The notes under the pieces are model-generated. The model saw nothing but the letters and a program-made list of their open reading frames with translations, searched no databases and was not told the origin of the DNA. This document shows, one piece after another, positions 48,601-62,499 of a stretch of 64,000 bases of DNA. Numbering within the stretch: the stretch's first letter is position 1; the number at the start of each line of letters is the position of its first letter. A program made the position numbers and the translations under genes. Origin of the DNA: Diphasiastrum complanatum (Eukaryota > Streptophyta > Lycopodiopsida > Lycopodiales > Lycopodiaceae); the NCBI GenBank assembly GCA_029204225.1, contig CM055110.1, positions 21,904,881 through 21,968,880 of the forward strand. Direction: 5' to 3'.

Positions 48601-50585
48601 TTTGGTGCAGAAAGACTTTTCAGTTGCTTTTTGTAATAAGTGTTATCTGCTAGCAATTGCTCAAACGTAATGTTCGGACGAAGAGATCCAATATCAGTCA
48701 CGATATCATAGACTTTTGTCTTCGATTTTGAGATTGGCTTATCAATAACAACATTAGACAATTTTGTCTTCGTGATTTCGTCGTCCCCTTCCTCAAAAGT
48801 GACCACCTTCTCTGCAGCAGCTGACTGAAGTTTAGCATTGATAATTTCTTTTGCCTCTGCTGAGATATCTTTTGCAAATAACTTGGCAGCATCGCGGTCA
48901 TAGTCGGGGTCATCTTTAAGATCTTCCTTAGTCGTAGATTTGTTCGTCGTTTTACTAGAAGATTTCTTCTTCGAGGACTTTTTGCCCTTCGTCGAAGATT
49001 TTTGGTCAGGTTTCGAGGAGCTTTTGCTTCTCGTTGTGACTTTGAATAATTTCTCCACGTCACTTGGCCAGGATTGATCTTCTGTCTTCGCCAAATTTTC
49101 TTCAATAACATCAATTCTCTGCACAACAGCATCAGTCGAAGCTTTCACTTTCGAGTCTGCAGCAGCTGGTGTTGCTACATATTGATATTTGGGTCGCGGC
49201 TTCTGCGGTTGAGGGCAGTCAGGATACTTGTGACCAGACTCTTTGCAATTCGATCATAACGGTACATAACCAATTGGCTTTCACGGCTGAGGACAATCAG
49301 ATGAAAAATGTCCCACCTCTCCACAATTATAGCAGTTGCCCGACACTGGTTTAGTCACGGTTTGAGACTTCGCTGGTCCAACAAATTCAGGAGGATTATC
49401 TCTTCTTGGTGCGAACTTGGGTCTGTCTTGTTGGGCTGATGTTGCAGTACATTGAACATAGTTAGTAGTCACATCATTTTGAAAAATAAAAAGTACCTCC
49501 TGGGCAGGATCTTCAATATATTTGACATTCACAGTGGTGCAGTCTTCCTTAGTGTGTCCTGAAATTCCACATTTTGTACACCACATTCCTGAGTTGGAAA
49601 AAGACGCTTTCGATCTTTTATCTGCAACTTCAGAAATCTGCACTTTCAAATCATTAAACTTTTTATTAAGGTCAGCCATATTACTCTTTCAAAGCTTTTC
49701 AACTTTAGAAGTTGACAACTTATTCTCGACAACTTTAGTGTCATCCTTTCGTTTAGTTCGTCGTTTATTCTGTCTCTCTCCTTTGTCAGCTTCTGATTCT
49801 GATGAATCGCTACTTTCAGATTCTGAACTTGAAGAACTGGTACTTGAATGAGAATCTGAATCATCATCGCTGTCACTAGAATCAGTCTTCGACTTTCAAG
49901 ATTTCTTAGTTGATCGTCGCTTTCGTGCTAGTTTCGAGATCTCAAAATTTTTGGCACTAGTTATTACTACTACTAAGGAGATCATGTCCCCTTGTCTGCA
50001 ATACCGATCAATCTTTGGTGGTAAACCAGCCAAAACCCATTCGATCTGCATATCAACGGGATATACACTGGTTAGTTTTCCTATGAGATTTTTAACCTTT
50101 CGTGTATATTTGCGAAGGGATTCTTTACTCTTCTTCTGAACATTGTTCAGACATTCGAGAATTCTTGATTTGTAACCGATTTCTCTGAACTAGTTCAAAA
50201 ATGCATCTTTCAGCAGGTACCAGATTCCTACACGACCTGGTTCAACTTGACTGTACCAGATGCGCGCCTGCTTTCTTAGCAGACCAGAGAAGATCCATAG
50301 CTTGTCTACGTCAGTACCTTCGTTATTTGCATTAGCTATTGACTCAAATTGTGAGACGTAGCTATCTGCATCGTCAGAAGAAGTCCCTTTAGAATAATCA
50401 TATTTAATTTTTGATATAGAAGTGAAACGTGCAGTAGGACCCTCCATACCGAAGCTAATTAGGAGTTCAACTAACTGGGCAGTGATTTCATCTAGATTTT
50501 TTTGACTAGTATTCTCACTTTGTCTTCGTAAAAATTCCTCTCTAAGCTTACGGTATCATTCTAATATGGATTCTCTATCTGACAT
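48594..50585 (-). pseudogene. Gag of the minus-strand gypsy element, three zinc knuckles
   Basis: Start ATG at 50585 (MSDRESILE, then a stop). Capsid-like core at 50190-50447 (KLWIFSGLLRKQARIWY), a stop at about 50187, then KSRILECLNNVQKKS. Two canonical CCHC knuckles lie in the frame at 49281-49679: CTKCGISGHTKEDC and CYNCGEVGHFSSDC. A third, decayed one (CKESGHKYPDC) follows at about 49220-49260. The last part (48594-49148) is a highly basic Ser/Lys-rich domain (KKSSKKKSSSKTTNKST) followed by an acidic segment. Three knuckles plus a basic domain are more than the usual one or two. Confidence 0.85.
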
Positions 50586-50637
50586 ACACTAGAGATGGAG
50601 ATGGATTTTTCAGATTTCTTATAACTTTCCTAAACTA

Positions 50638-50654
50638 TCCCCGACAACAGCGCC
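50638..50654 (-). other. Primer-binding site, tRNA-Asp type
   Basis: On the minus strand GGCGCTGTTGTCGGGGA follows the LTR end CCACTACA. It is one or two bases from the TGGCGCCGTTGTCGGGGA-type site used by Athila/Tat-like plant gypsy elements (from memory, complementary to tRNA-Asp). Confidence 0.85.
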
Positions 50655-51470
<816 letters not shown>

Positions 51471-51474
51471 CATT

Positions 51475-51790
51475 AATGTTGACTATGTCATGATGGCAAG
51501 TAGGCTACTTTTAGTGGCCTATAACTTATTGTCTACAAAGATATTGACACTAGAAAATCTACTTTCAGTTTTACATTCATTCTCTTGTGTTCCGATTTAG
51601 TAGAGTATGTCGCAACATCCCTAGCAGCTAGTGAAGCTATTTGGCTTGAAAATTTGCTCACATACTTGCATAATTTTCAAATTAGTCCAACTACTTTTTA
51701 GATGTGTTTATTATAAGTAAATGATCCTTCAACCAATTGCCAAGTTTTAATCCAAGGTTAGCTTCTGCATTTTTGAACTTCGAGTCTTTG
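51475..51790 (+). pseudogene. Ty1/copia RNase H fossil
   Basis: Pieces in two frames: KSTFSFTFILLCSDL (family RKSTSGYVF.L), then VEYVATSLAASEAIWLENLL (family EAEYVA...A..EAIWL..LL). Stops abound. It abuts the outer end of the gypsy LTR. Confidence 0.75.
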
Positions 51791-53434
51791 TTCAAGTGAT
51801 TTGTTCCATCAATAAATGATTTTAACTAAGGTAGCTTGGCCCTTCTTTGTGGTTTCAATATGATGTGGTTTTTGTATGCTAAGCCATTATGTGCATTTCT
51901 ACTTGTATTTTTTACATTCTTTACATACCTGTCTATACACAAATGACACATTGAATATATTACTTTAAATTTTAGATCTCTTAGTCAAGGCATTTCACAA
52001 TGATCATATATTATGTTATTCTGGATAGAGACATTGAAATTAGTTACATGGAGGGCTCCACTAGTAGCGTATAAGATGTGCATTCAACACAATGTATATG
52101 ACATGATTAGTAACTTGCATCATCTTTCAAAGCTCTCTAAGAAATCAGTATAGATGTTGATCAAACTAGGACATGAATCTTAATTTTCTTTGTGTGCATA
52201 GGTGGGGATGCACTGCAAAAGTCAATTTTCTTTGTGTGCATAGGTGGAGATGCACTACAAAAGTCAATTATTTAAATATTTTATCTTGAATGAGTCACTA
52301 TCTTAAGATAGTGCCATGTGTATGATGCAAGAGAATAAACATATTTTTCATATCTAGGTGCCAAATTATGCTAGGTAGTTTTCTAGTGTTGGAAAGTCTA
52401 GTCTGCATCTACATGTACAATGCTTTATATGTCAAATATAAAAATATCTTCAAGGATACTTGTGTTCTCATATCTAGACTTTATGTGGGTGCATTCTCTT
52501 TCTTCGTATATATGAGTTCCACTACTTGCTGTGTGGATAACAATACATATTGTGTAGTAAGATTTCTTCAATGCTCATGATTGAGTAGGACAACATGAAA
52601 AACTTTATAAATATACTCAATTTGCGTGACAAACAATGATATGCTTCATAGATTCATATATTGCATAGGTTCTTCTATGAAGTACAATGGAAAAAGTAAA
52701 TTGATTTACTATTGAGGCTTATCGGCTAGTACCTCTAATACAAAATCTTATTTCATCCCATTCTTTATCAATTTAGCATGAGTAAGATTCACTTTTTTTT
52801 AGAATAGATAAGTGTGAGTTAGAGATATTTTATCCCAATAGATTCAAAACTTGAGTTTTGTGCAAGATTAGAGAGAAAGATAATTAGAAAATTTCTTTTT
52901 TCTAATCATGTTATTGGGTTAAGAAATTTATTTACAAGGTGATCATGATTCATGATTCTGGGAAAGCTTGCAAGCTCGATTGTCTTTAATCTAATCATAC
53001 GAAAAAATGTCCTAGGAGAAAGAACAAAGAACTAGCAACAACTAAATAGAGTAACTCTAGAGCTAACAAGGGCACTTCCTTTGAAGTTAGCAAATTCAAT
53101 CCATTTTTATCCTTGGAATTGAAAGTAAGGATATAACTAACGTCAAATAGCTAAATGTCAACAAGAAAGAATATAAGTAAAGTAGAATAGCTAAATGTTA
53201 CAAGAAAGAACATGCATGAGGAATAAATTATTCCATTATCACTTGTGGAGTGTGGATTTGCTTTGTGGCTATATATAAAAAAATACATGGGTATCATTTG
53301 AGACATGGATTGTGGCCTTAGCTATAGAGTAAGCTCAATGAACAATAAGTCTAGGGAAAGCACCCTTAAGTGACGGGAATGAATCTTAGTAATATGGAAT
53401 GCCAAGGGTATAATTTTCAGAAGATAGACCAAAG
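51791..53434. other. No recognised gene, small tandem duplications
   Basis: AT-rich. Holds a 42-bp tandem duplication (52182-52223 and 52224-52265, two differences) built on 'tttgtgtgcataggtgg.ga'. It also has two diverged copies of 'agaatagctaaatgt.aacaagaaagaa'-like sequence near 53130-53210. Confidence 0.6.
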
Positions 53435-54010
53435 ATGCTAGTTATGATGAACTCCCAAGCTCATGAGCTTGAATTTGCTCTACAATTAGGTGGTGAATCA
53501 CGTGTATCATCCCTAGCATTGTATCAATTATTGCCTAGGCCCAAACCAAGGAACAATTTGCGGAGTTTATGTTTTTATGGGTCATGCCAATTATTATCAA
53601 ATATTCATTATATTCTTTGCTGATCTTACGAGACCTTTATAGAAATTGGCCATTGTTTCTATTTGGATAGTTGAGGCGCTAGAAGCCTTTGAAAAATTGA
53701 AAAAAGCATTAGCTTTGGCACCGATACTGCGTGCTCCAGAATTGAATTTCATGTTCATGTTGATGCCTCAAAATATGCTATTGGATCAGTTTTGACGCAA
53801 CCAGGTGAATACAAGAAATACTATCCCATACGATTTGCAAGCAGACAACTTACAGATTTAGAAAAAAATTATTCGACAATAGAACGTGAAGCATTGGCCA
53901 TGATTTTTTTCGTAAGAAAATTTTGACATTATCTTATGGAAACACACTTTGCATTTTATACAGATCACCAACTGTTACTTTATTTGGTAAACAAGACTTG
54001 TAGATGTGGG
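53435..54010 (+). pseudogene. Ty3/gypsy RT end and RNase H fossil
   Basis: Reads NNLRSLCFYGSCQL (family LRSFLGxxxYYRRFI), then SYETF-like DLTRPL, then EALEAFEKLKKALALAPIL. After a frameshift near 53750: VHVDASKYAIGSVLTQPGE, RFASRQLTDLEKNYSTIEREALAM and FYTDHQLLLYLVNKT. RNase H acids D-E-D are all present, but frames are broken. It resembles the minus-strand gypsy element in RNase H but is on the opposite strand. Confidence 0.9.
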
Positions 54011-54059
54011 AGTGGCCATGAATAAAATCACGATCCATACACCGAATTGGCCAGTAATC

Positions 54060-54410
54060 CACCAACCTTACAATTGAAAAATTTCAGTGGATTTCCATAG
54101 AGCGCTACAAGCATATCAGCGGGAGTACATGTTCTCTCCTGATCCGACAGTTAGACAATCGACGCTTTTTGCAAAAGATTTGACTTTGTTGGCGTCTGTT
54201 GCTACTCGCTGGGATGATTGCCTTCCCACGTTGGCATTCGATCCAAATAAACCAATGGCATCAAACAGTGTCAAAGATCAGCTGCCATTAGCAAGATTTT
54301 ACTTTCGTGCTGCAATGATGGGAGGTTCCTGGAAATCCCGATTCACCACTTGGACAACATCAAAGTGGATCTCCGTGTTGTGGGTATTTCATGTACAATA
54401 ATAAATTAGT
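54060..54410 (+). other. Unidentified open frame of 104 codons
   Basis: The frame 54087-54401 contains DFHRALQAYQREYMF, a Pro/Thr turn, LTLLASVATRWDDCLPTL and PLARFYFRAAMMGG. It has balanced composition and is more GC-rich than its AT-rich neighbours, so it may be a real coding fragment. I recognise no family. It lies between a gypsy RNase H fossil and an LTR-like sequence, so it may be retroelement cargo or an unrecognised pol/gag part. Confidence 0.35.
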
Positions 54411-54419
54411 GGGTCCCAC

Positions 54420-55367
54420 CACTAAAACTACTGTTGGCCAAGCCTTACCAAGTGGGCCCTGCCACAGTACAATAGAGCAATAAGTGCGAGGCACTGGCTT
54501 CCTGCGTGTATAAGCCTAGCCCAATGAGCACAAGTAATTAAATAGTTTAAGTTGTTTTCTAGTGACTTGGGCCTTAGGTGCAAATAAATTAAAATAAGTT
54601 AAAGGCCCAAAGTCTAAGTTACAAGGTTGAGTCAAAGTCAAATGGTGGTAGGTGGGGTGTGTTTTTTTGTACACCATTAGATCTTTTGTGTTCTTTGAAA
54701 GGCTAGGATTGCAATTCTTGTAATTTCAAGTAGCCAATAGGATAAATGGGGCAAGGGCCTCCCCAAGAATAAAAGAGCACCATTTGTACTCATTTGACAT
54801 TCTCAATCTATTCTCAATTTAAGGAGGAAACTCTCTTGTTTTCTCTACTCATCTATTTTCTTCTCACTCTCTCTCTCACCCTCTCTCTCTCCCTCCCTCT
54901 CTCCTTCCTCTCTCCCATTAGAGGAGTTTTGAGCTCCAAAAAGACCCTTTAAGAATTCGTGCAAGATGTAGTTTATATTATTAAAACATTATAACACTAA
55001 TATTTTTGATTGAGAATATTAGTGTTATAACTTTTTAATCGTAGTTCAAAAGTATGTCATGTAACATATCATTGGAAAGCCCTTGTTGAGCACTTTCCAA
55101 TCCACCAAACTCCGCTAAATTCGGACTTACCACTAAAAAGTTATGTCATTTTTAGTGTGGAATCAAAATGTGGACTCAAAAAGTTACGTTACGTAGATTT
55201 TAAATTTGAGTGTTTGGATTGGTCCATGTCTAAGAAAAAATTGAGAAAAAATATAAAAAGAATCTTTACAAAGGGTCTTTTTTGGATTTAGAACTCCTCT
55301 AATGCTACGTTGGGATTGAATAGCCTTGGGTTGGTGCTCGAGGCCTCAAAGCCTTTCTCAACCTAGG

Positions 55368-55370
<3 letters not shown>
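54420..55370 (+). repeat. LTR-like sequence related to the neighbouring gypsy LTRs
   Basis: Contains 'ctgcgtgtataagcctagcccaatgagcaca', matching 'gcgtgtgtaagtccaacccaatgatcaca' of the LTR at 55704. Also 'ccaataggataaatggggcaagggcct', matching the minus-strand LTR at 50655-51470. A promoter-like AATAAAAGAGCACC lies near 54769. The block is interrupted by a foldback element. Boundaries are not defined. Confidence 0.55.
54916..55304. mobile_element. Foldback MITE candidate, about 389 bp
   Basis: Left end CATTAGAGGAGTTTTGAGCT and right end TTTAGAACTCCTCTAATG are inverted, extending inward through AAAAAGACCC(TTT) versus (AAA)GGGTCTTTTTT. This gives terminal inverted repeats of roughly 40 bp with a few mismatches. 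A TA directly inside each end could be a TA target duplication. An internal stem (54989-55004 with 55015-55030, 16-bp arms, 10-nt loop) lies near the left end. No coding capacity. Confidence 0.7.

Positions 55371-55462
<92 letters not shown>
55371..55462. repeat. (CT)n microsatellite, 92 bp
   Basis: Pure CT array at the end of the LTR-like block. Confidence 0.97.
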
Positions 55463-55464
<2 letters not shown>

Positions 55465-55703
55465 GGTGAAGGCGGGGTTGATTCTCCTAGCGTTCGGACC
55501 CTATACTACGAAGACGACAAAACACTCCGGAGCACATCGTTGTTTTTTACCACACAATTTGGTTTTCAACACTGTCCGACACGACTTCATGGAGAAGGTG
55601 CAACACTACCTTATCAAGGTACGACGCGAGGCCCCCAACCAGAGCCCCAAATGAATAAATCTCATGAGGTGTCGTGGGACTACCATCAATTTTGGTGGGG
55701 GAT
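55463..55703. other. Short unassigned stretch
   Basis: More GC-rich, with open frames of 62-82 codons on both strands and no recognised motif. Possibly the remainder of the retroelement preceding the LTR. Confidence 0.35.
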
Positions 55704-56489
55704 ACTATTGGAGGGTTTGCGGATATCGAGACAACCCTAATCCTAGTTAATAATTGAGAGGGATTTGGCACCATGCGTGTGTAAGTCCAACCCAATGATC
55801 ACATAGTTATTTGATAATTAGAAAGTCAATAAAAGGAATTTAGGACCTTTTGCGGGACTTTTAATGTCACAGGCCTAAATGTCAAGTTAGTGAATAAAGT
55901 TGGGTCTCCTACCAAAATTGATTCAAATTCAAATTCAAATTCAAATTGGTTCCCTCCAATTTTGAATGGGTTCCCACTCTTTTTTACATATGAATAGTTA
56001 AGGAGGTAGAAATGGGCCAATAAGATTTTGAGGCCAAGGCTCTCCTCTCCACTATAAATAGGGGCAAACTCAAGTTGCTCCTCATGTTCAGATCTTCATT
56101 TCAATACAAGCTTTTTTTTTTTTTTAATGGCATGGACTTGTGAATGACCTTGCTCTCTATCTCTTTTCCTCCATCTCTCATGCTTTTGTTGTATTTTCTA
56201 ATTGTGAGATTTGATGTTATTGGATATGCTTTTTATGAGAGATAAAGGGAGAGAGAGAAAGAGTAAGGTATTATTATTCTGGATCTTAGTGTTAATGGAT
56301 GTACTGTTAAAGCGTAGTGTTAATGCTTAGGGTTAATGGATGTTAGAATTAGATGTGAATCTTTCATACATGCTGTAATCTGAGATATGCTATCGCTCTC
56401 ACGGGATCGAACCTCCGCGTGACGACTAACTTCATCTCCTTGATGCTTGGATCTTGGATTGAGGCTAGGAAGGAAATGGCCCCACTACA
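55704..56489 (+). repeat. Gypsy-type LTR, copy A
   Basis: About 786 bp, ending ...CCCACTACA. It matches 60733-61599 along its length: 'ttggagggtttgcgga', 'gagagggatttggcacc.tgcgtgtgtaagt', 'tgatcacatagttatttga', 'actataaatagg' as TATA-like box, 'tcatttcaatacaagc', 'ttagtgttaatg', and 'atcgctctca.ggga'. It contains a short, degenerate GA stretch at 56231-56265 and a TTCAAA hexamer array at 55921-55947. No primer site follows. Confidence 0.8.
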
Positions 56490-57057
56490 CGAAGTCGACT
56501 CCATCGACTTTGAAGTCATCGAAGTGTTCGAAGTACCCGACTTACTTCATTCCATCAATTTCAACTTCTCATGTATATACCCATCAACATAATCAGTCGA
56601 CTTAACCGAATTCATCTCCATCAATCGAATTCATCGAGATGTCCGACTTCGACGACTTCCACCCTCGACCGAAGACCCTTCCCCTCGGCGAATAATGATC
56701 TTCTCCTCCCCACCCCCCCCAAAAAAAAGAATATTGAAAGTCACCAAATTTGTTAAAAATATTAAAACTGTCCATCGTAGTGGGGTGTATGGATAGAGTT
56801 GTTGATTGCCACCGGAAAGCTGTAGGTTCGAATTTTGACCACTGTGCAGTGACATCTAGGGAGCTTAGCTCCGTAAATGGCATTGCCAAGTTATATATGT
56901 TGTATATAACGACCACTAGTTGCTTAACATGTATGCAAAAAATTAAAGTTTTCATTTATTGCAATACATGTGGGTACATAAGTAAAGCAATATACTCTTT
57001 GTTAACATATTTGAAAAGTTTAAAATGTGATAGCAATTTTCTAATGATTAAATAACC

Positions 57058-57099
<42 letters not shown>

Positions 57100-58983
57100 G
57101 ACAGAAGATGGAGACGGATGGAGGGAAAAGATGGGTGATTCATGTCCATAAAAGAAGTGCTCTAATGCTTATAAATGGTGCGTCCTAGCTATTTGAAAAC
57201 AAAATACATATGATGTGTATATACATGTACAAGGGGCTGAAGTTGCCAAATATTGTACTCATGTGCTGCTGAATGATATTATTTTTGGCAATTTGAAGAC
57301 TAATGTTTAATGACAATGCATTAGTATTATCACACCATGACCATGGAACATTTGGTTAGAAAGGAATACTAGGAAATTTGGGAACGATGACGTTATCATC
57401 TCCCCCCTTTTACTTTTTAAAGGCGGCTGCATATGAGAAAGTGAGCAACAGTTTGCGAACAACACTCTTTATAAACAACAACCACCCTTTGATAAAGTAG
57501 CAAAACAGTTCAGAGTTAACGAGCAGATAACCAAGGGAACATGTATTGGTAAGCAGGGAGTTCACAATCGTCTTCGTTCATATTGAAAGAGATACAGCTT
57601 TCCCACTTTGAGGACTGTGTATAAACGGGTAATATGAGACAATTCATGTTCCAACGTGCCCAGCTGCATGAATTTGCCACTAAAAGCTGGGATCAGATCA
57701 ACTAAATTAATTATCTCACAGCATTTCAGCCGTATATTTCAAGCGGTCGACACAGAATTTTGCAGGACAACAGAGAAGCGGCTAAGCAAATGCCTAATCA
57801 TTTGAGGAGCTGAGCTAACCAGGAGTGAGTTTGAGGAGAACGGGTTCCACCTTAAAGAAAGCAAATATGTGGGGTTATTCCACCGTGAATGAAGGACAAG
57901 AGCGCGAGCAAGTGAGCAGCTAAAAGTAGAGTACAATTGTGATAAGGATCACAGAATCTGACACATGGAACTACTAGAGTCTTGGATATAGGGGTGTCAC
58001 TAATCAGCAAAAAAGATTAGATAGTGAAAAGGGATGAAGTGGTAAAGGTTTCTAAATGGAACAAAGGGAATATTTTGCTAGGATGGATAGATGAATTGAT
58101 TGATAGATGAATTGAGTGATTGGATCTCAAGCAAATATTGCAATCATTGGTGGTTGCAAAAATAGCCCAAATATTGTACTAGTGAGGCAAAGACATAAGA
58201 AACTTTCCATATATGTGCACTAAGAGATGAAGAACTTCAGGAAAAGGTGCACTTGCATATTTCACATTAAATATAGGTGGTCCTCCTAGAATCATTCAAT
58301 GGATATAAACGTGGCCAATTGACAGAGTATATGTGTTGATGTTTGTTTTTGTATTGCACAAGTATTTGATGTTACTAAGATATGATTACATCGTACAACT
58401 TTTTACCCAAGACATCCATACATACGAGTAACCACGTTTTTATCAAGAATCTCCTAGGAGTCCCTTTATTCAATCCATATCAAAATGCACTAGCATGATC
58501 ATGTTGATGTTTACCCAATACATGACAAATAGGTGTAAGCCAACTTTTGGGGGTGTGATCCTTTTTCCAAGAGTGCAACTTGAGGTACATGCTTTTTTTA
58601 GTGGCTTAAGAAACAAATAATCAATGGCTATTAGTTCGTACACTTTTTGTATGAATTGTGCTTGAGGTTACGTTTTGATAGACATGTGTAAAACAAAGTA
58701 GCACTAGAGCATAAAAAGTGCATCTTTGAGTCCCACAGAGAATTTTATTGGGGAATGTGAGAAAGTAGAAAGGGAAGTGCCATTATGAGCATGGGGTCAC
58801 CAACAAACTAAGGTTCTTACTATGGTTTGGAGAATGTATGATGCTACAAAAGAATTATGGAAAATGATCACAAAACATCTACCTAGAAATCGTTGAGTTA
58901 ACCACATGACATTTGTGAATTTAGAGTTTAAGACTCATTCCATATCCATAATCAGCATCTATTTCATTGGAGTTGATTGAAGA
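56490..58983. other. No recognised gene
   Basis: About 2.5 kb. Begins with repeated 'tcgac/tcatcg' words, then a C-run and A-run near 56707-56728. A (CA)17 tract lies at 57062-57096. The 101- and 117-codon frames near 56600-57055 have no motif. If LTR copies A and B belonged to one element its interior would be here, but no gag or pol is visible. Confidence 0.45.
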
Positions 58984-59110
58984 ATTTGAATCAAAATGGA
59001 ATGTTTAAGTCTTTATTGGCGTTTATTCCTGTGTCGATAGTTTACTATTGGCCTTTTTTATTTTTGTCTTTATATATATAAAGACTTAAACATTCCATTT
59101 TGATTCAAAT
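58984..59110. repeat. Perfect 33-bp inverted repeat with 61-bp spacer
   Basis: Arms 58984-59016 and 59078-59110 are exact reverse complements (core TTTGAATCAAAATGGAATG). The right arm passes into a TA-rich run. The arrangement could fold as a long hairpin. Confidence 0.9.
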
Positions 59111-60732
59111 ATATATATATATTGTTTCTTACCTTTTTGAAATTGCCAAGTTCTAAGGAGTTGACCAAAAAAGAAAGTTATGACTAGTATTGTGATTCTT
59201 GCTAGTTTTCATTAGTTTTCATTAAGAATCTATAGATTAGAATAGCATAGATCTCATCTTTCTTTCCCACCAATTTCAACCTTATTTGGTTAAAAACGTT
59301 ATGGCCAATTTTCTAATTAGTGTCAATTGTTGATATTTTGGTTTATTGAGAGATAATCCAATGATGGGTTCTTAAGTTTTGATAAGTTTTTGTAGGTCAT
59401 AAACCTTAGTTTTTCTTGATTTATCTTATGTTTTGATATTAAGAAAAAGTCAACTCAACTTTCATTGCGACCACTTTTCTGGAAGTTCTGACAAGCATGG
59501 AAGGGTGGTGGCTCATGATACACAAGAATCAATGAAGCCTAGAAAATGTATGCCCATCATTGAAGAAGAACATTTTGAGTGAAATGATAGAGTTGAGATT
59601 ACCTTTGAAATGATAATAAAAGTGTGTATACTATATCCCCTATAGTGCAATGAGAAGTTCTAGTCATCAACTATGATATTCGATAATATAGTTTAGGACA
59701 TCTTGCACATGAACGAGAGTGAAAAGTATTGTTGACTATTATGTTTGATAATATCAAATTTAAAAGAGGTTGATAGATGCTAGAAAGTACAAAGAGAAAG
59801 AGCTTTTGATCTAAAACAATAATCCACAAAAAAAAGAACATTAATAGGTCCAAATTTGAATCAAAACATTCTATAAATTGAAAAACAAAGAAACTAGTAG
59901 AAAGAATTCCACCAAACTTTAAAAAAACCACCAAAATTGATGGGAAAAGGATCTAAGTCTCTAATACCAAGAAATTTCTTGTGCCAAATCCAAACTAATA
60001 GCACTTTCAATGGAAGAAAATGTTGAAAATATAGTGTTTGGGACCGTAAATTAACCTATATAAGACTCCAAGAGTGATTGATTGATTGATACACCTATCT
60101 ATTGCAAAACTAGTCACAAAATCTTGATCTAGAAAAGCAATATTGGATTCCACAATAAAGAGCAATCAAAACCATTGATCAAACATGGAATTGTGACCCC
60201 ACACGTGTGTGGTATGGCCTCCAGTACAACCTATTCTTAGAGATTAAGTGGAATCAAGTTTAGATAGCAAAGCATTCACAAAAACTCAAGACAAATGTGT
60301 AGAAAACTCGAGATTGCCAATATGCTCTCAAAAAGCTATCTCATCACTATGGAATGATGTATTGTATGTACAATAGGGCTCTTCTCCTCTCAAGTTAGGT
60401 GAAAATCCAGCATGTAATAAGGAAGATGATTGACTATTTTTTCCCTAATTTGTCAATCTTTCCTGACCCTAGAGTTTTGCCAAGTTGGTGGCTAGGTAGA
60501 TCAACCACCTCCATGATTCAAGAAATTTGGCCCTATAATTTAGGAATTATAACCAAAAATGCCTAACTAACCCTATGAATGATATCTAACCTATCTAGGG
60601 TAGCCTACACACGTGGCAACATGGATTCACATGTGTGGGACCCACCTATGTACAAATTTACATAGTTTTAATCAAGCTAGATTTGCCAATTTTTGACAGT
60701 AAGCAAGAAAAGCTACAAAGCATTCAAGATAG
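59111..60732. other. No recognised gene
   Basis: AT-rich. Contains the palindrome CACACGTGTG at 60200 and CACATGTGTG at 60628. No protein motif. Confidence 0.4.
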
Positions 60733-61599
<867 letters not shown>

Positions 61600-61603
61600 A
61601 TTT

Positions 61604-61620
61604 TGCATCGTTGTCGGGGA
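61604..61620 (+). other. Primer-binding site, degenerate tRNA-Asp type
   Basis: TGCATCGTTGTCGGGGA lies four bases after the LTR and matches TGGCGCCGTTGTCGGGGA-type sites except for the decayed GGCGC core (a CpG-containing stretch). Confidence 0.75.
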
Positions 61621-62499
61621 GCTATGCCAATTTTTCAGTTTTCAGCATGTATTTGATGCATATGGATGGATGTTAGCTTGCATTTAGGCATCTTGTTTTG
61701 GCATAATAGGATTAAAATTGCATTTTACGGTTAAATTGGGAGAGATCTTACTCTGGTTTGAAATCCAATTTGATTGTTGAGCAGGGGAAGCAATACAGAT
61801 CACCATTCTTAAGATCCATTTGGATCTGAAGAATTTCTGTCTTTTTGGTGAAAAAAAGGACAAATTTGTCATCAATCTTGAAAACTTTTTGTAACCTGGC
61901 AACCAACCTTCACCGACTTGCAGACAACACCGCCTTCATATAGAAAATCTTTAGTTTGAAGGGCGAAGGTTACTTCCCAGCCGATTTCCAGAAACAAAAC
62001 AAAGACCATAAAAAAAACCACCAAAAATTCTAAAAAATAGAAAACCAATCTTCTTTTGTTCTACTGTACCTAGATCTGACCCAGATCTATCTACTGCTAG
62101 GTCGATGAAGGTTAAAACTAAAAATAGAAGGCTAAAGTGATTGTTCATCTAGTTGTTGGTAACCTTTTGTAGAAAGTTTAATACCTTTCTACAAAAATAT
62201 TAATTCTCTAAGAGGAACCTTTGCATGAATCTTCGCCAGAGTCAAAGTCAGTCCAACATACTATTTTTGATAATTAGTGAGTTGGGCAAATGTTAAGTCA
62301 ATGTCAGTTGCTATATTGATCTATTTTTGTCAAAGAAGTACTTGTTTTTGCAAAGATAACAATATCACTCTTGATCCTTCACATGTGTCGCGAATGTTGT
62401 TTCGCGAACTGATCGTTTTTCGCAAACAGATTCTTTTCGAGTTTGTTTAATTTTCTCTTGCGAAAGCTTTCAAGATCCTAGGCATGCAACTACATATCA
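61621..62499. other. Decayed leader and unassigned sequence, with a small hairpin
   Basis: No gag motif found after the primer site. A stem with 12-bp arms (62165-62176 and 62185-62196, TTTTGTAGAAAG) has an 8-nt loop. Sequence around 62160-62290 resembles the tandem units at 20595-21095. Confidence 0.45.

Noticed and set aside
56602-57055. Overlapping frames of 74-117 codons on both strands
   Set aside because: Pass through C- and A-runs, with no motif and no coding composition.
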